NCBI GenBank assembly: GCA_017557625.1
Contig: JAFYYG010000072.1
Coordinates: 1-41,974 of the forward strand
Source of the DNA: Muribaculaceae bacterium
GTDB taxonomy: Bacteria; Bacteroidota; Bacteroidia; Bacteroidales; Muribaculaceae
DNA: 41,974 nucleotides
Direction: 5' to 3'
The position numbers were made by a program, and so were the translations under genes. This document shows, piece after piece, positions 24,965-35,200 of this stretch; the stretch's first letter is position 1; each line of letters opens with the position of its first letter. The notes under the pieces were generated by a model. The model had not been told where the DNA came from. It saw only the letters and a list, made by a program, of their open reading frames with translations, and did not search any database.

Positions 24965-26998
24965 TTACGATTCACTTTCTTCGCTCTTTTCTTTAAGACC
25001 AAATGATGGGTCAACTTTGATAATTAGTGCTGCGCCAATAGTGAACAAGCAGCAAATCATGGTCCAGATGAAGAAATTCTGATAACCGATGAGGTCTTCG
25101 AGCCATCCTGCAATCATACCCATCATCATAGACAAGGCCATGAAACCAGTGCATATAGCGTAGTGAGCAGTCTTGTATTTTCCTTCGCTATAATAGATGA
25201 GGTAAAGCATATAGGCTGTGAATCCAAAACCATAACCAAATTGTTCAATGAATACACAGATGTTGATGGTTAGGAAACTTTGGTCTTGGGTGAATGACAG
25301 GTAGATGAACGTCAGGCAAGTTAATGACATGCTCCATGCCATTGGGTGTAACCATTTCTTTAGTCCGCCTTTAGCTGCTAAGATGCCGCCAATGATACCG
25401 CCTATTGTTAGACCAATGATACCAACGGTGCCATAAACTATACCTACTTGACTGGTAGATAGGGCCAAACCTCCTTTATCTAATGGATCTACAAGGAACG
25501 GCATGATGATTTTAGTCAATTGTGCCTCGGGGAATCGATAGAAAAGCATGAAAAGAATAGCTGCCACAGTTTGCCAAACAGGGAATTTCGTGAAGAAAGT
25601 CTTAAATGTATCCAAGAAACCTAAAGCAATCTCTTTGGCATTTTTCTTTTCTTGGTTGGCGTCAACTGCTGGTTTAGGCATAGCCCAAGTGTGATAAAGA
25701 GCAATGATTAAGAAAAAGATAGAAAGAACCACAAACACAATTGCCCATGCAAGTGGTATGTTGCCCGACGTGCCTATAAATGATGAAGATACTTTCTCTT
25801 TAATTTTATTGTCAATAGAGAAGTAAATGTAAGCAGGCTTATCCCAGTTCTTGTCATTGAAGACAAATCGTGTTTGGGTGGCCTTAATATCTGTACTTCC
25901 TTTATCATTGGCAATATTTAAGATATATTCTTCTCCAGCTTTAGGCTGTTTGTTTAATCTAACGGCAACTACCGCAAAATTAGATGCTTTGTCATCCGAT
26001 TTCTTCTCTTTGAATTTGTCAGGGAAAGTGGTGGCAATCCAATTCTCTAATCCTGATTTTTCTTCCTCTTTTTTAGTAAGTTTGTCATCAAGAGTAGTTA
26101 TTGTCGAACCATTAGGGTCTTTTCCGTAATAAACGAAATGATCCTTTTGCCAACTAGCGCTATCCAGTTTGAAATCTGTCGTTTCTTGGAAAACAAGTTT
26201 GTCATCTTTTGTGAATTTAGGGTCTGGAATATAGAAACCATTAGCTATGTTTGCATTGTTAATGGAGTCGCTGATTGTTTTGTTGTAATCGGCAAAAGCA
26301 AGAGTGCTGTCCCCCATTTGAGCACTAGAGGCAGCCTTAACAGAAGTGTTGATAGTGGTTGCACTAGTGACAAAATGAATATCATCGGAATTGTTGATGT
26401 CTTCCTCTGGTATCGTAGGCATTTCAGCTACAATCGCGTTAGCATTTGGATCGGCACTTATGTCTATTCTAACTGGATCGAGGCCAGAGTTCATTTCAAC
26501 AACACCAGCTAGAATAACAAGGAGTCCTTGCCCAACTACGGTGGCGATTCTATAGAAAGTAGAGCGAATACCCACAAAGAGTGATTGCTCATGTTCGGTA
26601 AGAGCAAGCATATAAAATCCGTCGGCAGCGATGTCGTGAGTTGCTGATGCAAATCCCATGAGCATAAACACCGCAAAGGTTAGTTGTACCCACCATGATG
26701 TGGGAATAGTGAAAGCAATGCCGGCGAGAGCAATGGCAATGACCCATTGCATTATTAGAACCCACCAGCGCTTAGTCTTAATGATATCAACAAAAGGACT
26801 CCAGAATGGTTTTATAACCCAAGGCAATCCTAACCATCCAGTATAAAGTGCAATGTCAGTGTTTGACATTCCAAGTCGCTTGTACATGATGACCGAAATT
26901 GTCATAACAGCAACGTAAGGAAGTCCTTGAGCGAAATATAATGTTGGAATCCAAGCCCATGGATTTCGTTTTATCGGGATATTCTTTTTATTGCTCAT
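24965..26998 (-). CDS. ampG: AmpG-like MFS muropeptide permease with a large periplasmic insertion
   Basis: A 677-residue 12-helix MFS transporter. The N-terminal motif PYVAVMTISVIMYK, the GLPWVIKPFWSPFVD segment and HDIAADGFYMLAL are AmpG/SLC33-like features. Usual AmpG proteins are 400-500 residues; the excess is a hydrophilic insertion at about 170-410 between helices 5 and 6, a loop that topology places in the periplasm. Its second half (about 340-400) has alternating beta-strand character with a motif like RFVFNDKNWDKPAYIYF that resembles Calx-beta-type or BACON-like sandwiches. AmpG imports GlcNAc-anhydroMurNAc peptides; here the substrate could also be free MurNAc or disaccharide. The neighbours support peptidoglycan salvage strongly. 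Confidence 0.83.
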   Translation of the reverse strand: MSNKKNIPIKRNPWAWIPTLYFAQGLPYVAVMTISVIMYKRLGMSNTDIALYTGWLGLPWVIKPFWSPFVDIIKTKRWWVLIMQWVIAIALAGIAFTIPTSWWVQLTFAVFMLMGFASATHDIAADGFYMLALTEHEQSLFVGIRSTFYRIATVVGQGLLVILAGVVEMNSGLDPVRIDISADPNANAIVAEMPTIPEEDINNSDDIHFVTSATTINTSVKAASSAQMGDSTLAFADYNKTISDSINNANIANGFYIPDPKFTKDDKLVFQETTDFKLDSASWQKDHFVYYGKDPNGSTITTLDDKLTKKEEEKSGLENWIATTFPDKFKEKKSDDKASNFAVVAVRLNKQPKAGEEYILNIANDKGSTDIKATQTRFVFNDKNWDKPAYIYFSIDNKIKEKVSSSFIGTSGNIPLAWAIVFVVLSIFFLIIALYHTWAMPKPAVDANQEKKNAKEIALGFLDTFKTFFTKFPVWQTVAAILFMLFYRFPEAQLTKIIMPFLVDPLDKGGLALSTSQVGIVYGTVGIIGLTIGGIIGGILAAKGGLKKWLHPMAWSMSLTCLTFIYLSFTQDQSFLTINICVFIEQFGYGFGFTAYMLYLIYYSEGKYKTAHYAICTGFMALSMMMGMIAGWLEDLIGYQNFFIWTMICCLFTIGAALIIKVDPSFGLKEKSEESES

Positions 26999-27018
26999 AA
27001 TAATTATGTTTTGGTTGA

Positions 27019-28344
27019 TTAGTATATACTCTTAATTTGTGCGTCAATGAAGTAGTGCAGTAGGATTTGCTGGTAGTTGTAGCCTTTAGCACCCATTACT
27101 GCGGCGCCTATTTGGCAGAGGCCCACACCGTGTCCCCATCCAGCGCCCCGAAGGATAAATTTCTCGGGGAAGCCGTCGGGAATTTCGTTGATTTTCTCTA
27201 CGATAAAGGCCGAGCTGTATAGGCAAGATGTGGAGAGGGCATATCGTATAGACAGTTCCTTGCCAATAGTTTTGGTCATCTTCTCACCCACGATGCGGAG
27301 TTTGTAGAGACGTCCGCTTGTGCCGCGTGCTATTGGTTCGAGGTCGATGATGCGACCATAGTCGTCACCAGTGCGCTCACGGATGATGCGGCTCAGCTCT
27401 TCTTGAGTGTATTCCACACGCCACCGGTAAAAGTCGGTTGTCTCTTGGTCATAATCGTTTAGCACTTGCGAGAGAATCTCTTTGTCGGTGGTGTTGCAGT
27501 GTGCATGTGGTGAGGAAAGAATCCAGTCGGCTGCATTATCTTCGCGGGTAAGGTCGGGGAAGTTCATCTCGTCGTCATCGTCGCGGCGTGCCACCAAATA
27601 GGGGTGGTGGTCGTCTTGCCAGCAGTTCTCAAACTGCTCATACACTCCACCGCACGACTTTGAGAATCGTGCATCGCATAATTCGCCTCCATACATCAGC
27701 ACTTGTCCCCAAGTGGCTTCGATGGCCTGACGCACCGCCTCGGTCGAGGCGCGTGTGATGCCCTGATAACGCTGGCAATGGTCATCGGCGCACACGTCGA
27801 AGTTCACGTGGTCGTCGCGGTCCCACCACTTTATTTCCTCGTCTTCGCTGCTGGTCTCATATTCTTGATGCAGACCAGGTTGTGCTGCTGTAGCAACATT
27901 GTCTTTGTGGATTTGCGCCAGCAGCCAGCTTCGTGAGATTACAGCATGAGCCTTAAGCAGCTCTAATGATGCAGTGGCGCTCATCTCACTGGAAATCACG
28001 CTCAGCAGGTATTCTTCCACCGAGAGAATGTTGATTGCAGTGATTTTGTCATTTTCGACAATGAGATGCAGCGCGCCCCTGAAGGTTTGGTTCTCTTGAC
28101 GGCGCCAATGGAAGCTGACTCCAATAGTCACGTTTTCGAGAGTGAAAGAGTCGCTATCGACATTGTTTGGTTCAAAAAGCAAGTCGTGGTATTTCTTGCC
28201 GTTCCATACCACCATACCCTCGACGCATTGCGCCAGTTGGTTTCCAGTAACTTTCTCGCCGTCAACACGATAGTCGCCGTTGAGTTCAAACTCTATCATA
28301 GGCTCAGTCATGATGCCTACTCTAACTTGGGGAACTTGTGCCAT
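27019..28344 (-). CDS. SpoIID/LytB-domain protein without a visible signal peptide
   Basis: A 441-residue member of the SpoIID family, whose best-known members are lytic transglycosylases acting on peptide-free glycan strands during sporulation. The key region is EYLLSVISSEMSATASLELLKAHAVISRSW, with Glu120 at the position of the catalytic Glu, and the C-terminal signature is RGAGWGHGVGLCQIGA. The N-terminus, MAQVPQVRVGIMTEP, leads straight into a beta-strand domain and shows no hydrophobic signal, unlike what an exported enzyme needs. It overlaps the DUF4922 gene by 23 bases and precedes the AmpG-like gene by 20 bases, so it is co-translated with the former. Confidence 0.83.
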   Translation of the reverse strand: MAQVPQVRVGIMTEPMIEFELNGDYRVDGEKVTGNQLAQCVEGMVVWNGKKYHDLLFEPNNVDSDSFTLENVTIGVSFHWRRQENQTFRGALHLIVENDKITAINILSVEEYLLSVISSEMSATASLELLKAHAVISRSWLLAQIHKDNVATAAQPGLHQEYETSSEDEEIKWWDRDDHVNFDVCADDHCQRYQGITRASTEAVRQAIEATWGQVLMYGGELCDARFSKSCGGVYEQFENCWQDDHHPYLVARRDDDDEMNFPDLTREDNAADWILSSPHAHCNTTDKEILSQVLNDYDQETTDFYRWRVEYTQEELSRIIRERTGDDYGRIIDLEPIARGTSGRLYKLRIVGEKMTKTIGKELSIRYALSTSCLYSSAFIVEKINEIPDGFPEKFILRGAGWGHGVGLCQIGAAVMGAKGYNYQQILLHYFIDAQIKSIY

Positions 28345-29317
28345 AATTAGTTGTTTTATTTAAAGAGTAATATGTTAAGAGATCCCTTAAATTTCTTGCA
28401 ATATCGCCAATTTCCTTGATTGAGAGACACACATCAGAGAGGATGCATTCCACATCGTGAAAAGTAATCTTTTTAAAATCCTTTTCTCTTGCTATTGGCC
28501 ACAATCCCCCTAATTCGGCTGCGGCAGGACTAATAATGAACTGTCCATCACTACATCCATAGCATGAAGGACGATGGTTGCTGCGTGGAAATGCTGCCAC
28601 ATACCATGTTTCGTTTTTATACCAACACAGAATGTTTATCATTGGTTCAGTTTGTCCTTCATGCACAGGCAACCAATTAATGAGGTCAGAAAGCCATTCC
28701 TCGCCATTTTTTAAATTTGGAGTGCTGATGAAGAATACAGGGCAGAACCAATTTACGTTATAACCAAAACAATCTCTGTAATTGGAGTAGATTATAAGAA
28801 TAGTAAGTCTTGGCAGAACATTGCATATTGGCAAGTCTTCACGTAAGCCCGCCTGGAAGTGCATATGGTCGGGGGCCGAAGCTCCGCACTGGGGACCATT
28901 ATATAAAATGACATAATCCTGAAGGTCTTTAGCAATTTGCATCATGTCGCCAATTCGACCCTCGATGCGCTGATTAGTGTGTTCCAAAGTCGATATTGTG
29001 AGGTGTCGCTTGAAGATGGGGTAGGGGTTCACCTGAATTTTATATCTACCTTCCCAAATCACTGCTTGCTGCTCTGAGGGTTGATATTCATTGCACAAGA
29101 AGCATGGACGTTGACTTATTGTTTTGAGGTCAATGTTTACTATAGCTGAATGAATACGTTCAGGATTATACTGTAATACTAAGTCGAAATTATACTTTTG
29201 TATTTTGCGTATGTCGGCCTGTGAGAGACGGTTGTAGTTGTCTCTCACAGTGTCCCATTCATAAAACTGGCGTTTCAACAAATGTGTGACTTCTTCGTTA
29301 TAATTGCGTCTCATCAT
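28322..29317 (-). CDS. DUF4922 protein, HIT-superfamily nucleotide-sugar phosphorylase-like
   Basis: A 331-residue cytoplasmic protein. The motif GASAPDHMHFQAG holds HxHxQ at His151, His153 and Gln155, the active-site pattern of the GalT/Apa2/GDP-hexose phosphorylase branch of the HIT superfamily. An upstream RPCFLC pair (Cys72, Cys75) and a later CYGCSDGQFI segment are further conserved-looking points. This suggests phosphorolysis or transfer of a nucleotide from a nucleotide-sugar or dinucleotide, but no substrate has been established that I know of. The start at 29317 is chosen because its ATG overlaps the TGA of the upstream glycosyltransferase gene (ATGA); a longer frame upward to 29377 would lie inside that gene. 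It overlaps the SpoIID-like gene at its 3' end. Confidence 0.8.
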   Translation of the reverse strand: MMRRNYNEEVTHLLKRQFYEWDTVRDNYNRLSQADIRKIQKYNFDLVLQYNPERIHSAIVNIDLKTISQRPCFLCNEYQPSEQQAVIWEGRYKIQVNPYPIFKRHLTISTLEHTNQRIEGRIGDMMQIAKDLQDYVILYNGPQCGASAPDHMHFQAGLREDLPICNVLPRLTILIIYSNYRDCFGYNVNWFCPVFFISTPNLKNGEEWLSDLINWLPVHEGQTEPMINILCWYKNETWYVAAFPRSNHRPSCYGCSDGQFIISPAAAELGGLWPIAREKDFKKITFHDVECILSDVCLSIKEIGDIARNLRDLLTYYSLNKTTNYGTSSPS

Positions 29318-30822
29318 AGAGCGGTGCAGCAGCAACAGCTTTTTTTGTTCATCGCGATGCGTGCCATGAGCTCCCATGTGCGCATGCGGTCTTTGTAGAG
29401 GTTGTTGTTGTTCATCTTAACCACGTCGGCATTGGCGTCACTGTTGTCGTCCCAGCGGCGGCACAGGTAAACCGGCTCATAGACACGACCTATTTGGTAG
29501 GTGCGTGAGATGTTAAGACCTAATGCGTAGTCCTCGCCGTAGCTAACGTTGGGGAGCATCACTTCACGAAGCACAGGAGTGTAGAATGCGCGGGGAGCAC
29601 CAAGTCCGTTGATGCGCAAGGCGTTGTTGCGGCCGTTCTCGGGAGTCCACTCCTTGTGGTCGATTACGCCGGGAGGAATGGGGTTGCAATGGATGTCAGT
29701 CATCAGGTATGTGCCTACGACCATTGCCACGTTCTGCTCGTAGAAGGCATTAACCATAGTCTGCAAAGTGTTCTCGTCTTTATACATGTCATCGCTGTCG
29801 AGCTGAACAATAAACTTGCCAGCCTTAGAGTGATGAGCGGCGAGATTCCAGTAACCACCAATTCCCATGTCGTAGTAGTCGGCGATTATGTGGATGAGGC
29901 GTGGGTCATTATACTCAGCTATAGCCTCGCGGGTGCCATCGGTAGAGAAGTTGTCAACCACCATGAGGTTGAACTTGAAGTTGGTCTTCTGACAGAGTAC
30001 GCTATCAATGGCATCGCGAATTGTGCGGATGCGATTGCGAACGGGAATCATTACTGTGGCCTCTACTTCAAACTTATCGTGATCAAACTCGATGTGCTTG
30101 AAGTTGGGCACTTCCTTGCCGTCAATCACCTTAACTGGAGGCAGATAGCCGTCAATATCCTTAAGGTGCTCGGTGCACGCAGCTTCCATCTCGATTTGGC
30201 GGCCGCGGTTGCGTGGGTCAACGTAGTCGAAAATCTTCTCGCCACTCTTGCGGGTGTCAAGCTCCACATCGCTGTAAAGATATTCGTTGATGTGGGTGAT
30301 GAGACAGCGTTGCGAGAGTTTGAGGCGCAGATCATAAAGGCCGGCAAACTCGTAAGTCGCCTTCATCGCAGCGGCAGCCTTCTTGAAGCAGTCGGCGCAG
30401 AACACGAGCACTGAGCCGAAGTCAAAGTCATCGCGCAGTGAGCCAATCTGATAGTCAATAACTGGAGCCTTCACAGCGCCCTTGTCGGTCACGTTGTAAT
30501 GGTCGGCATAAACCAGGCCGCTGTCGGTATCGGCAAGAACTTTCACGAAGCGCTCAATAGCGTAAGGCGCGAACTTCAGTGTCACATACTTTGTGTAAAG
30601 CAACGTCACACATGCGTCGCTACGCTCAGCGATAGCCTTCATGGTGGCTGTGGAGGTGAGGTTGTTTACTTTAAGCATCTCGCAGCCGTCGATTGTGCCT
30701 TGAGCCTCCTCGTTGGCGAGCAAATAGATTTTGTTCACTAATGGACTGGCTTTAAGTCCATCTACTGTGGCCTGTGCTTGAGTAGCGTTGGCAAAAGGGA
30801 TAAAGCAATTAATCTTTGTCAT
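29314..30822 (-). CDS. GT2-family glycosyltransferase, copy B
   Basis: A 502-residue cytoplasmic glycosyltransferase with a C-terminal GT-A domain (about 254-480): ATVMIPVRNR, VVDNFSTDGT, and the metal-binding acidic motif LDSDD at 341-345. The N-terminal half (1-235) looks like a second, degenerate GT-A-like unit with LADTDSGLVYADH and a conserved GSLRDDFDFGSV segment. A C-terminal NNLYKDRMRTWELMARIA motif is shared with its neighbour. There are no membrane helices. Donor and acceptor are unknown. It is the second of two tandem paralogues and is translationally coupled to the DUF4922 gene by an ATGA overlap. Confidence 0.85.
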   Translation of the reverse strand: MTKINCFIPFANATQAQATVDGLKASPLVNKIYLLANEEAQGTIDGCEMLKVNNLTSTATMKAIAERSDACVTLLYTKYVTLKFAPYAIERFVKVLADTDSGLVYADHYNVTDKGAVKAPVIDYQIGSLRDDFDFGSVLVFCADCFKKAAAAMKATYEFAGLYDLRLKLSQRCLITHINEYLYSDVELDTRKSGEKIFDYVDPRNRGRQIEMEAACTEHLKDIDGYLPPVKVIDGKEVPNFKHIEFDHDKFEVEATVMIPVRNRIRTIRDAIDSVLCQKTNFKFNLMVVDNFSTDGTREAIAEYNDPRLIHIIADYYDMGIGGYWNLAAHHSKAGKFIVQLDSDDMYKDENTLQTMVNAFYEQNVAMVVGTYLMTDIHCNPIPPGVIDHKEWTPENGRNNALRINGLGAPRAFYTPVLREVMLPNVSYGEDYALGLNISRTYQIGRVYEPVYLCRRWDDNSDANADVVKMNNNNLYKDRMRTWELMARIAMNKKSCCCCTAL

Positions 30823-30840
30823 TTCTATAATATTATAAAA

Positions 30841-32283
30841 TTATTGTTTCTTATTGGTCTTTGTTCCTTTGTTAAGAGCAATTCTCGCCTGCACTTCCCA
30901 GGTGCGCAAGCGGTCCTTGTATAGGTTGTTTACGTTCTCCTGCTCAATGGTGAGGTTGGAGTCGGTGTTATCGTCGCCACGGCGGGCAAGAGTCATAACT
31001 TCCCGTACGCGCCCCACTTTATAGTAGCGCGAAATCATAAGCCCCATGCCGTAGTCTTCGCCATAGCTAGAGCAAGGCAGGCATGTTTCGCGATAGATTG
31101 GAGTGAAGAAGGCGCGTGGGCCACCGATGCCGTTCACTCGCAGCAGGTTGTTTCGGCCGTTCTCATAGGTCCACTCGCGATGGGCGATGATGCCTGGTGC
31201 AACTTCTTCTAAGTCTTTGTTGACAATTTGATAAGTACCAACAACCATAGCTGCATTTTCGTCATAAAATTTGTTGATTATAGTCTCTAGCGCATAAGGA
31301 GTAGCAAAAAGGTCATCGCTGTCAAGCCCTATGGCGAAGCGACCGCAACGCTCATCGTAGATGGCAAGGTTCCAGCATCCACCAATGCCTAAGTCGTAAC
31401 GTTCAGGAATAATGTGAATCAGGTGTGGGTCGTCGGCAAACTCATCGATAGCCTCTGTGGTGCCGTCGGTGGAGTGGTTGTCAACTACAATGAGGTTGTA
31501 TTCAAATCGTGTTTCTTGTTCAAGTACGCTCTTGATGGCATCGCGAATAACATTCTCGCGGTTGAGGACGGGGATGATTACCGAACACTCAACAGGGAAA
31601 GATCCTTCCCATAGGTCAATGTCGCGATATTGAGATGGTTGCAAATAAGCGCCTATCATCTGTAAATGATGAGTGCACACTTTCTCCATCTCAAGTTGTT
31701 TCCAGACAGCGTCGGCAGCTTGATAGTCGAAGATGCGCTCGCCACTGCTGCGGGTGTCGATTTCGCCGCAGGTGTATAGATATTCGGGAATATGCACAAT
31801 CCTTCCAAGTCGCGACAAGGCTAGTCTCACAGCATAGAATCCGGCATAATCCAACGTTTTGAAGGCCAACGATGCATCTCTAACTGCCTTGAAAAAGGTC
31901 TTGGTAGGTATCATGACAATCTGCCCGAAATCGAAGTCATCGCGCAGAGACCCTTCTTGATAGTCAATTAAAGGATGTTTTGCCAGTTGGCCATTTCCCA
32001 AACGCGTATTATGGTCGGCATAGACCATCACAGCATTGGTGTCTTGAGCGACTTTTAGCATGCGACGTAACGCCATATGCCCCATTTCGATTGGAACATC
32101 GTTAAGGATTACAACAAGAAAATCGCTAATGCCGATGATGTCGGTATCGCTCGACCAAGACGCTAGCTGTTGCAAATCATAGTTATAGTGACTGATTTGT
32201 TTGCAGGCCAGGTCTCCTGATGATAAGGACAAAGGCGTGTCAAATACTAAGACTTTTATTGATATGCTGGTGTTGTCGCTCAT
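30841..32283 (-). CDS. GT2-family glycosyltransferase, copy A
   Basis: A 480-residue paralogue of the following gene with the same two-part layout: an N-terminal unit with YADHNTRLGN and GSLRDDFDFGQI, then a GT-A domain from about 233 with CSVIIPVLNR, VVDNHSTDGT and LDSDD at 320-324. It ends with the same NNLYKDRLRTWEVQARIAL motif. The shared GSLRDDFDFG segment in both copies suggests a family-specific binding site. It is separated by 8 bases from the amidase gene upstream and 18 bases from copy B downstream, so the set is one transcription unit. Tandem duplication followed by divergence is the simplest origin. Confidence 0.85.
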   Translation of the reverse strand: MSDNTSISIKVLVFDTPLSLSSGDLACKQISHYNYDLQQLASWSSDTDIIGISDFLVVILNDVPIEMGHMALRRMLKVAQDTNAVMVYADHNTRLGNGQLAKHPLIDYQEGSLRDDFDFGQIVMIPTKTFFKAVRDASLAFKTLDYAGFYAVRLALSRLGRIVHIPEYLYTCGEIDTRSSGERIFDYQAADAVWKQLEMEKVCTHHLQMIGAYLQPSQYRDIDLWEGSFPVECSVIIPVLNRENVIRDAIKSVLEQETRFEYNLIVVDNHSTDGTTEAIDEFADDPHLIHIIPERYDLGIGGCWNLAIYDERCGRFAIGLDSDDLFATPYALETIINKFYDENAAMVVGTYQIVNKDLEEVAPGIIAHREWTYENGRNNLLRVNGIGGPRAFFTPIYRETCLPCSSYGEDYGMGLMISRYYKVGRVREVMTLARRGDDNTDSNLTIEQENVNNLYKDRLRTWEVQARIALNKGTKTNKKQ

Positions 32284-32291
32284 AGATTGTC

Positions 32292-35200
32292 TTATTTCTC
32301 AAAGAAGTTGAGCACTCGGCTCATGAATGTGTTGCGCTCGGTCTCGCTCTTGATGGTCTCGAAGGGGAACCCAACAACCACTGTCTTGTAACCGTAGCGG
32401 CTTGAGGCGATGCCGGCGGGGATGTTGTTCTCGCTGTAGCGCAGGATGGTAGCGCCGCAGTCGTCGCTAGCCTTGATAGCGTCGGGCGACTCAACAGCAT
32501 AGAAATCGCTGTTGAGAGTGTTGTAGAACGACAGTTTGCCCATGCCGTCGCTCATCTTGAGTGTTGACGGCACACTATAGACCTCACCCATGAGAGTGGC
32601 GCGGCCATCGACCCAGGTATAACCCATCACGTTGTTGGCGAAATGTATTTCGTTTTGTGCGGGGGTGTCCTTGTCCCAGATGTCGCTGCCCACGTAAGCA
32701 CCTGTCATCAGCACATTGCCACCGTTACGGGTATAGTCAGTGAGAGCTTTCATAAATTCGCTTGTGAATGCTTTGTAGCGCGAAGGCTTCACGCCGCGTC
32801 CTGTGGGAGTTTCTTTCTGTTTGCCCACAATAATGTCGAGGGCGCAGTATTCTGAGAGGTACACATCGCCATTCTCCACCGCCTTTACGCTGGCAGATAC
32901 AAACGAGTAGCCAGCCTTCATGATCGCCGCGCCGTGTAGCGAGGGATAGTTGAAAGTGTTGCCGGCGATGTTCTGTGTCTCGTAGTTGCTGCGACATGCG
33001 CCGAATCCTGGTGCGTCGTCGTCGCGCCACTCCAAGTTGCGACGGAACTCAAACTGCGAACCGAGGAAGTTGATTTGCTCCATATAGGGCACGCCGTGGT
33101 CTTTGTTGTCGTAGAATCCAGCCATCTTGCCGCTGTCAAACCAGTCAGGACCGCTGATGCGTGTGAAGTCGTTGACCACCATCACGGTGCCTTTGCTGTT
33201 TTTTGCAACACCTAACGAGAGAGTCTCGCTCGGGAAGCTGCGACCGCCCTCGTTCATGGCTATGATTTTGTAGCTGTGTATCTCGTTGTCGTCGATGTGA
33301 ACCGAGTAGTGCGGCTCATCAACAATTTCTATCTCTTTAAATCCGCCGTCGCCCACTTGTTCCATAACGATATATTTCTTAGCCACGGCACTTGCGCACA
33401 AAGGGTCGGGAGTTGACTCCCAGTTGAGCATGTAGAGCGACTCGCTCACTTTGTTGATTGCAAACGCACTGACTGGCAATGGTTGAATGACGCACTCACG
33501 ATGGTCGCGTTTGGCGATGAACTTGGCGATTCCCTTATATATGGAGCGGCTCACGTCAAAGCGGAACTGCGGGTCTAGACCATACTTCATGTCGGCGAAG
33601 TTTTGGTGCGACAGCAGTTCCATAAGCAGTGCCGGCACCTCGGGCACGCGGGCCTCGTAGTAAGCCTTGTCCCACATTCCGCGGCGGGTCCAGTTGGGCT
33701 CGTACTTGGCGCGGATGTCGTTTACCACTTCGGTAGATACGATGTCGGCAAACTGTCTCGAGAGTTCACGGGGTGTACCGTTCTCATATTTGCCGAATTG
33801 CTTGCCGTTCTTGGTGGTGCAATATATGAGAAGCGTGCCGATGATGTCGTCGTTCTTTGTGGTGCCGGCATCGGTGTGTAGGCAGAATGACACATCAACA
33901 GGGACATTCAGACCGGGCTTTCCTGGCAGCACGTCGCTTCCGCCGGCGAGCCAATTGACCCATTCGCCGCGGCTGCGGTAGTCGTCAACATAGTCGTTGA
34001 TGCCGTCACTGGTGGAATACACCTTGTGGGGGAATCCAGACCATTGCAGGAAATAGCGTGCTCCCAAGTGGAACCAGGGGTGGTCGCCGCTGCCCACATA
34101 CTGGTAATCGACGCCTTCCTTGCCCAGGTATTTCATGTCATCGTTCTTTTCGGCGATGGCTCTGTTCTCGGGAGTGGGGAGCGCCACGCGACGCACGATA
34201 TTGCCCTTGCCTCCGCCCACCTTGATGGCGTCGGCGGTGATGACGGCTTTCTTGTCGTCGCTGAGGTTGCTGAGTGTCACCACGTTTTTGTTCATGCCCT
34301 TAGCGAGCTGGAAAGAGCCGAGATACACCCACACACCGCCAGCCATGCTTTGGTCAACCTTGAACTGTTGGCTGCCGTTGAGGGTGTTGATGGTATAAGT
34401 GGCGTCGTGTGCGCTATTTGGCAGCGACTTGTAGCTCACATAGATGGCAAAAGTACCGGCTTCGGGCATGTCCACGTCCCACGATGCTGTGGCAACTTTC
34501 TTTTTGTCTTTCTCCGCCTCGATCATGCGGTATGAGCCTTCCTCAAAAGGGTTCTCGAAGTCTTTATACTCGTTTCGGTTGTAGGCGAAGCCGTTGCCTT
34601 CTCCGTTTTTCCATTTCTTGCCGCCGTTGGTCTCGTGGTAGCCGTTCTGCGCGTTGCCGCCGTCGTTATCGACCACAGCGCCGAAGTTGTGGGTGTCGCG
34701 CTCGCGAGGGTCCCACACATAGGCCCCGGCATTCTCAAGCATGGGCATGATATAGGGAATCATGTAGCTGTGGGTGTACATGTCCTCCACAGTTTGGAAC
34801 AATCGTGCCCGTTGCCATTCCCAGCGGTTGAGGTAAGGCTCAAAATACCATCCATGGCTGGGCCACACCGCCACGATATTTCCGCTCAGACCTTTCTTGT
34901 AATGGCGGCTCTCATCTAAGGGAGTGATAAAGGCGTTGTGCTTGCGCTTATAGGAGTTGTCGAAATCGGAGAAATAGTTCTCGATGTCGTTGCCGGCGAT
35001 GCTGATTGCCACCTTGTGGTCACGGTATTGTTCACCTAGAGCGGCCGAGATGTCGGCTTTAAGACTTTTAATGCTTTCTTGAGAGAACGGCACGTCGCCG
35101 AAATTCTCGCTCAGGTCAATTTTGATGGAGTCGTCAACAACGTCGATGGATTTCACCTTCAGCTCCCCGATGCCCATGTGCTCGGGCATGGTGGAGGTGA

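Noticed and set aside
29318-29377. Upstream extension of the DUF4922 gene
   Set aside because: The extra 20 residues are an out-of-frame reading of the glycosyltransferase C-terminus; the ATGA overlap gives a better start at 29317.
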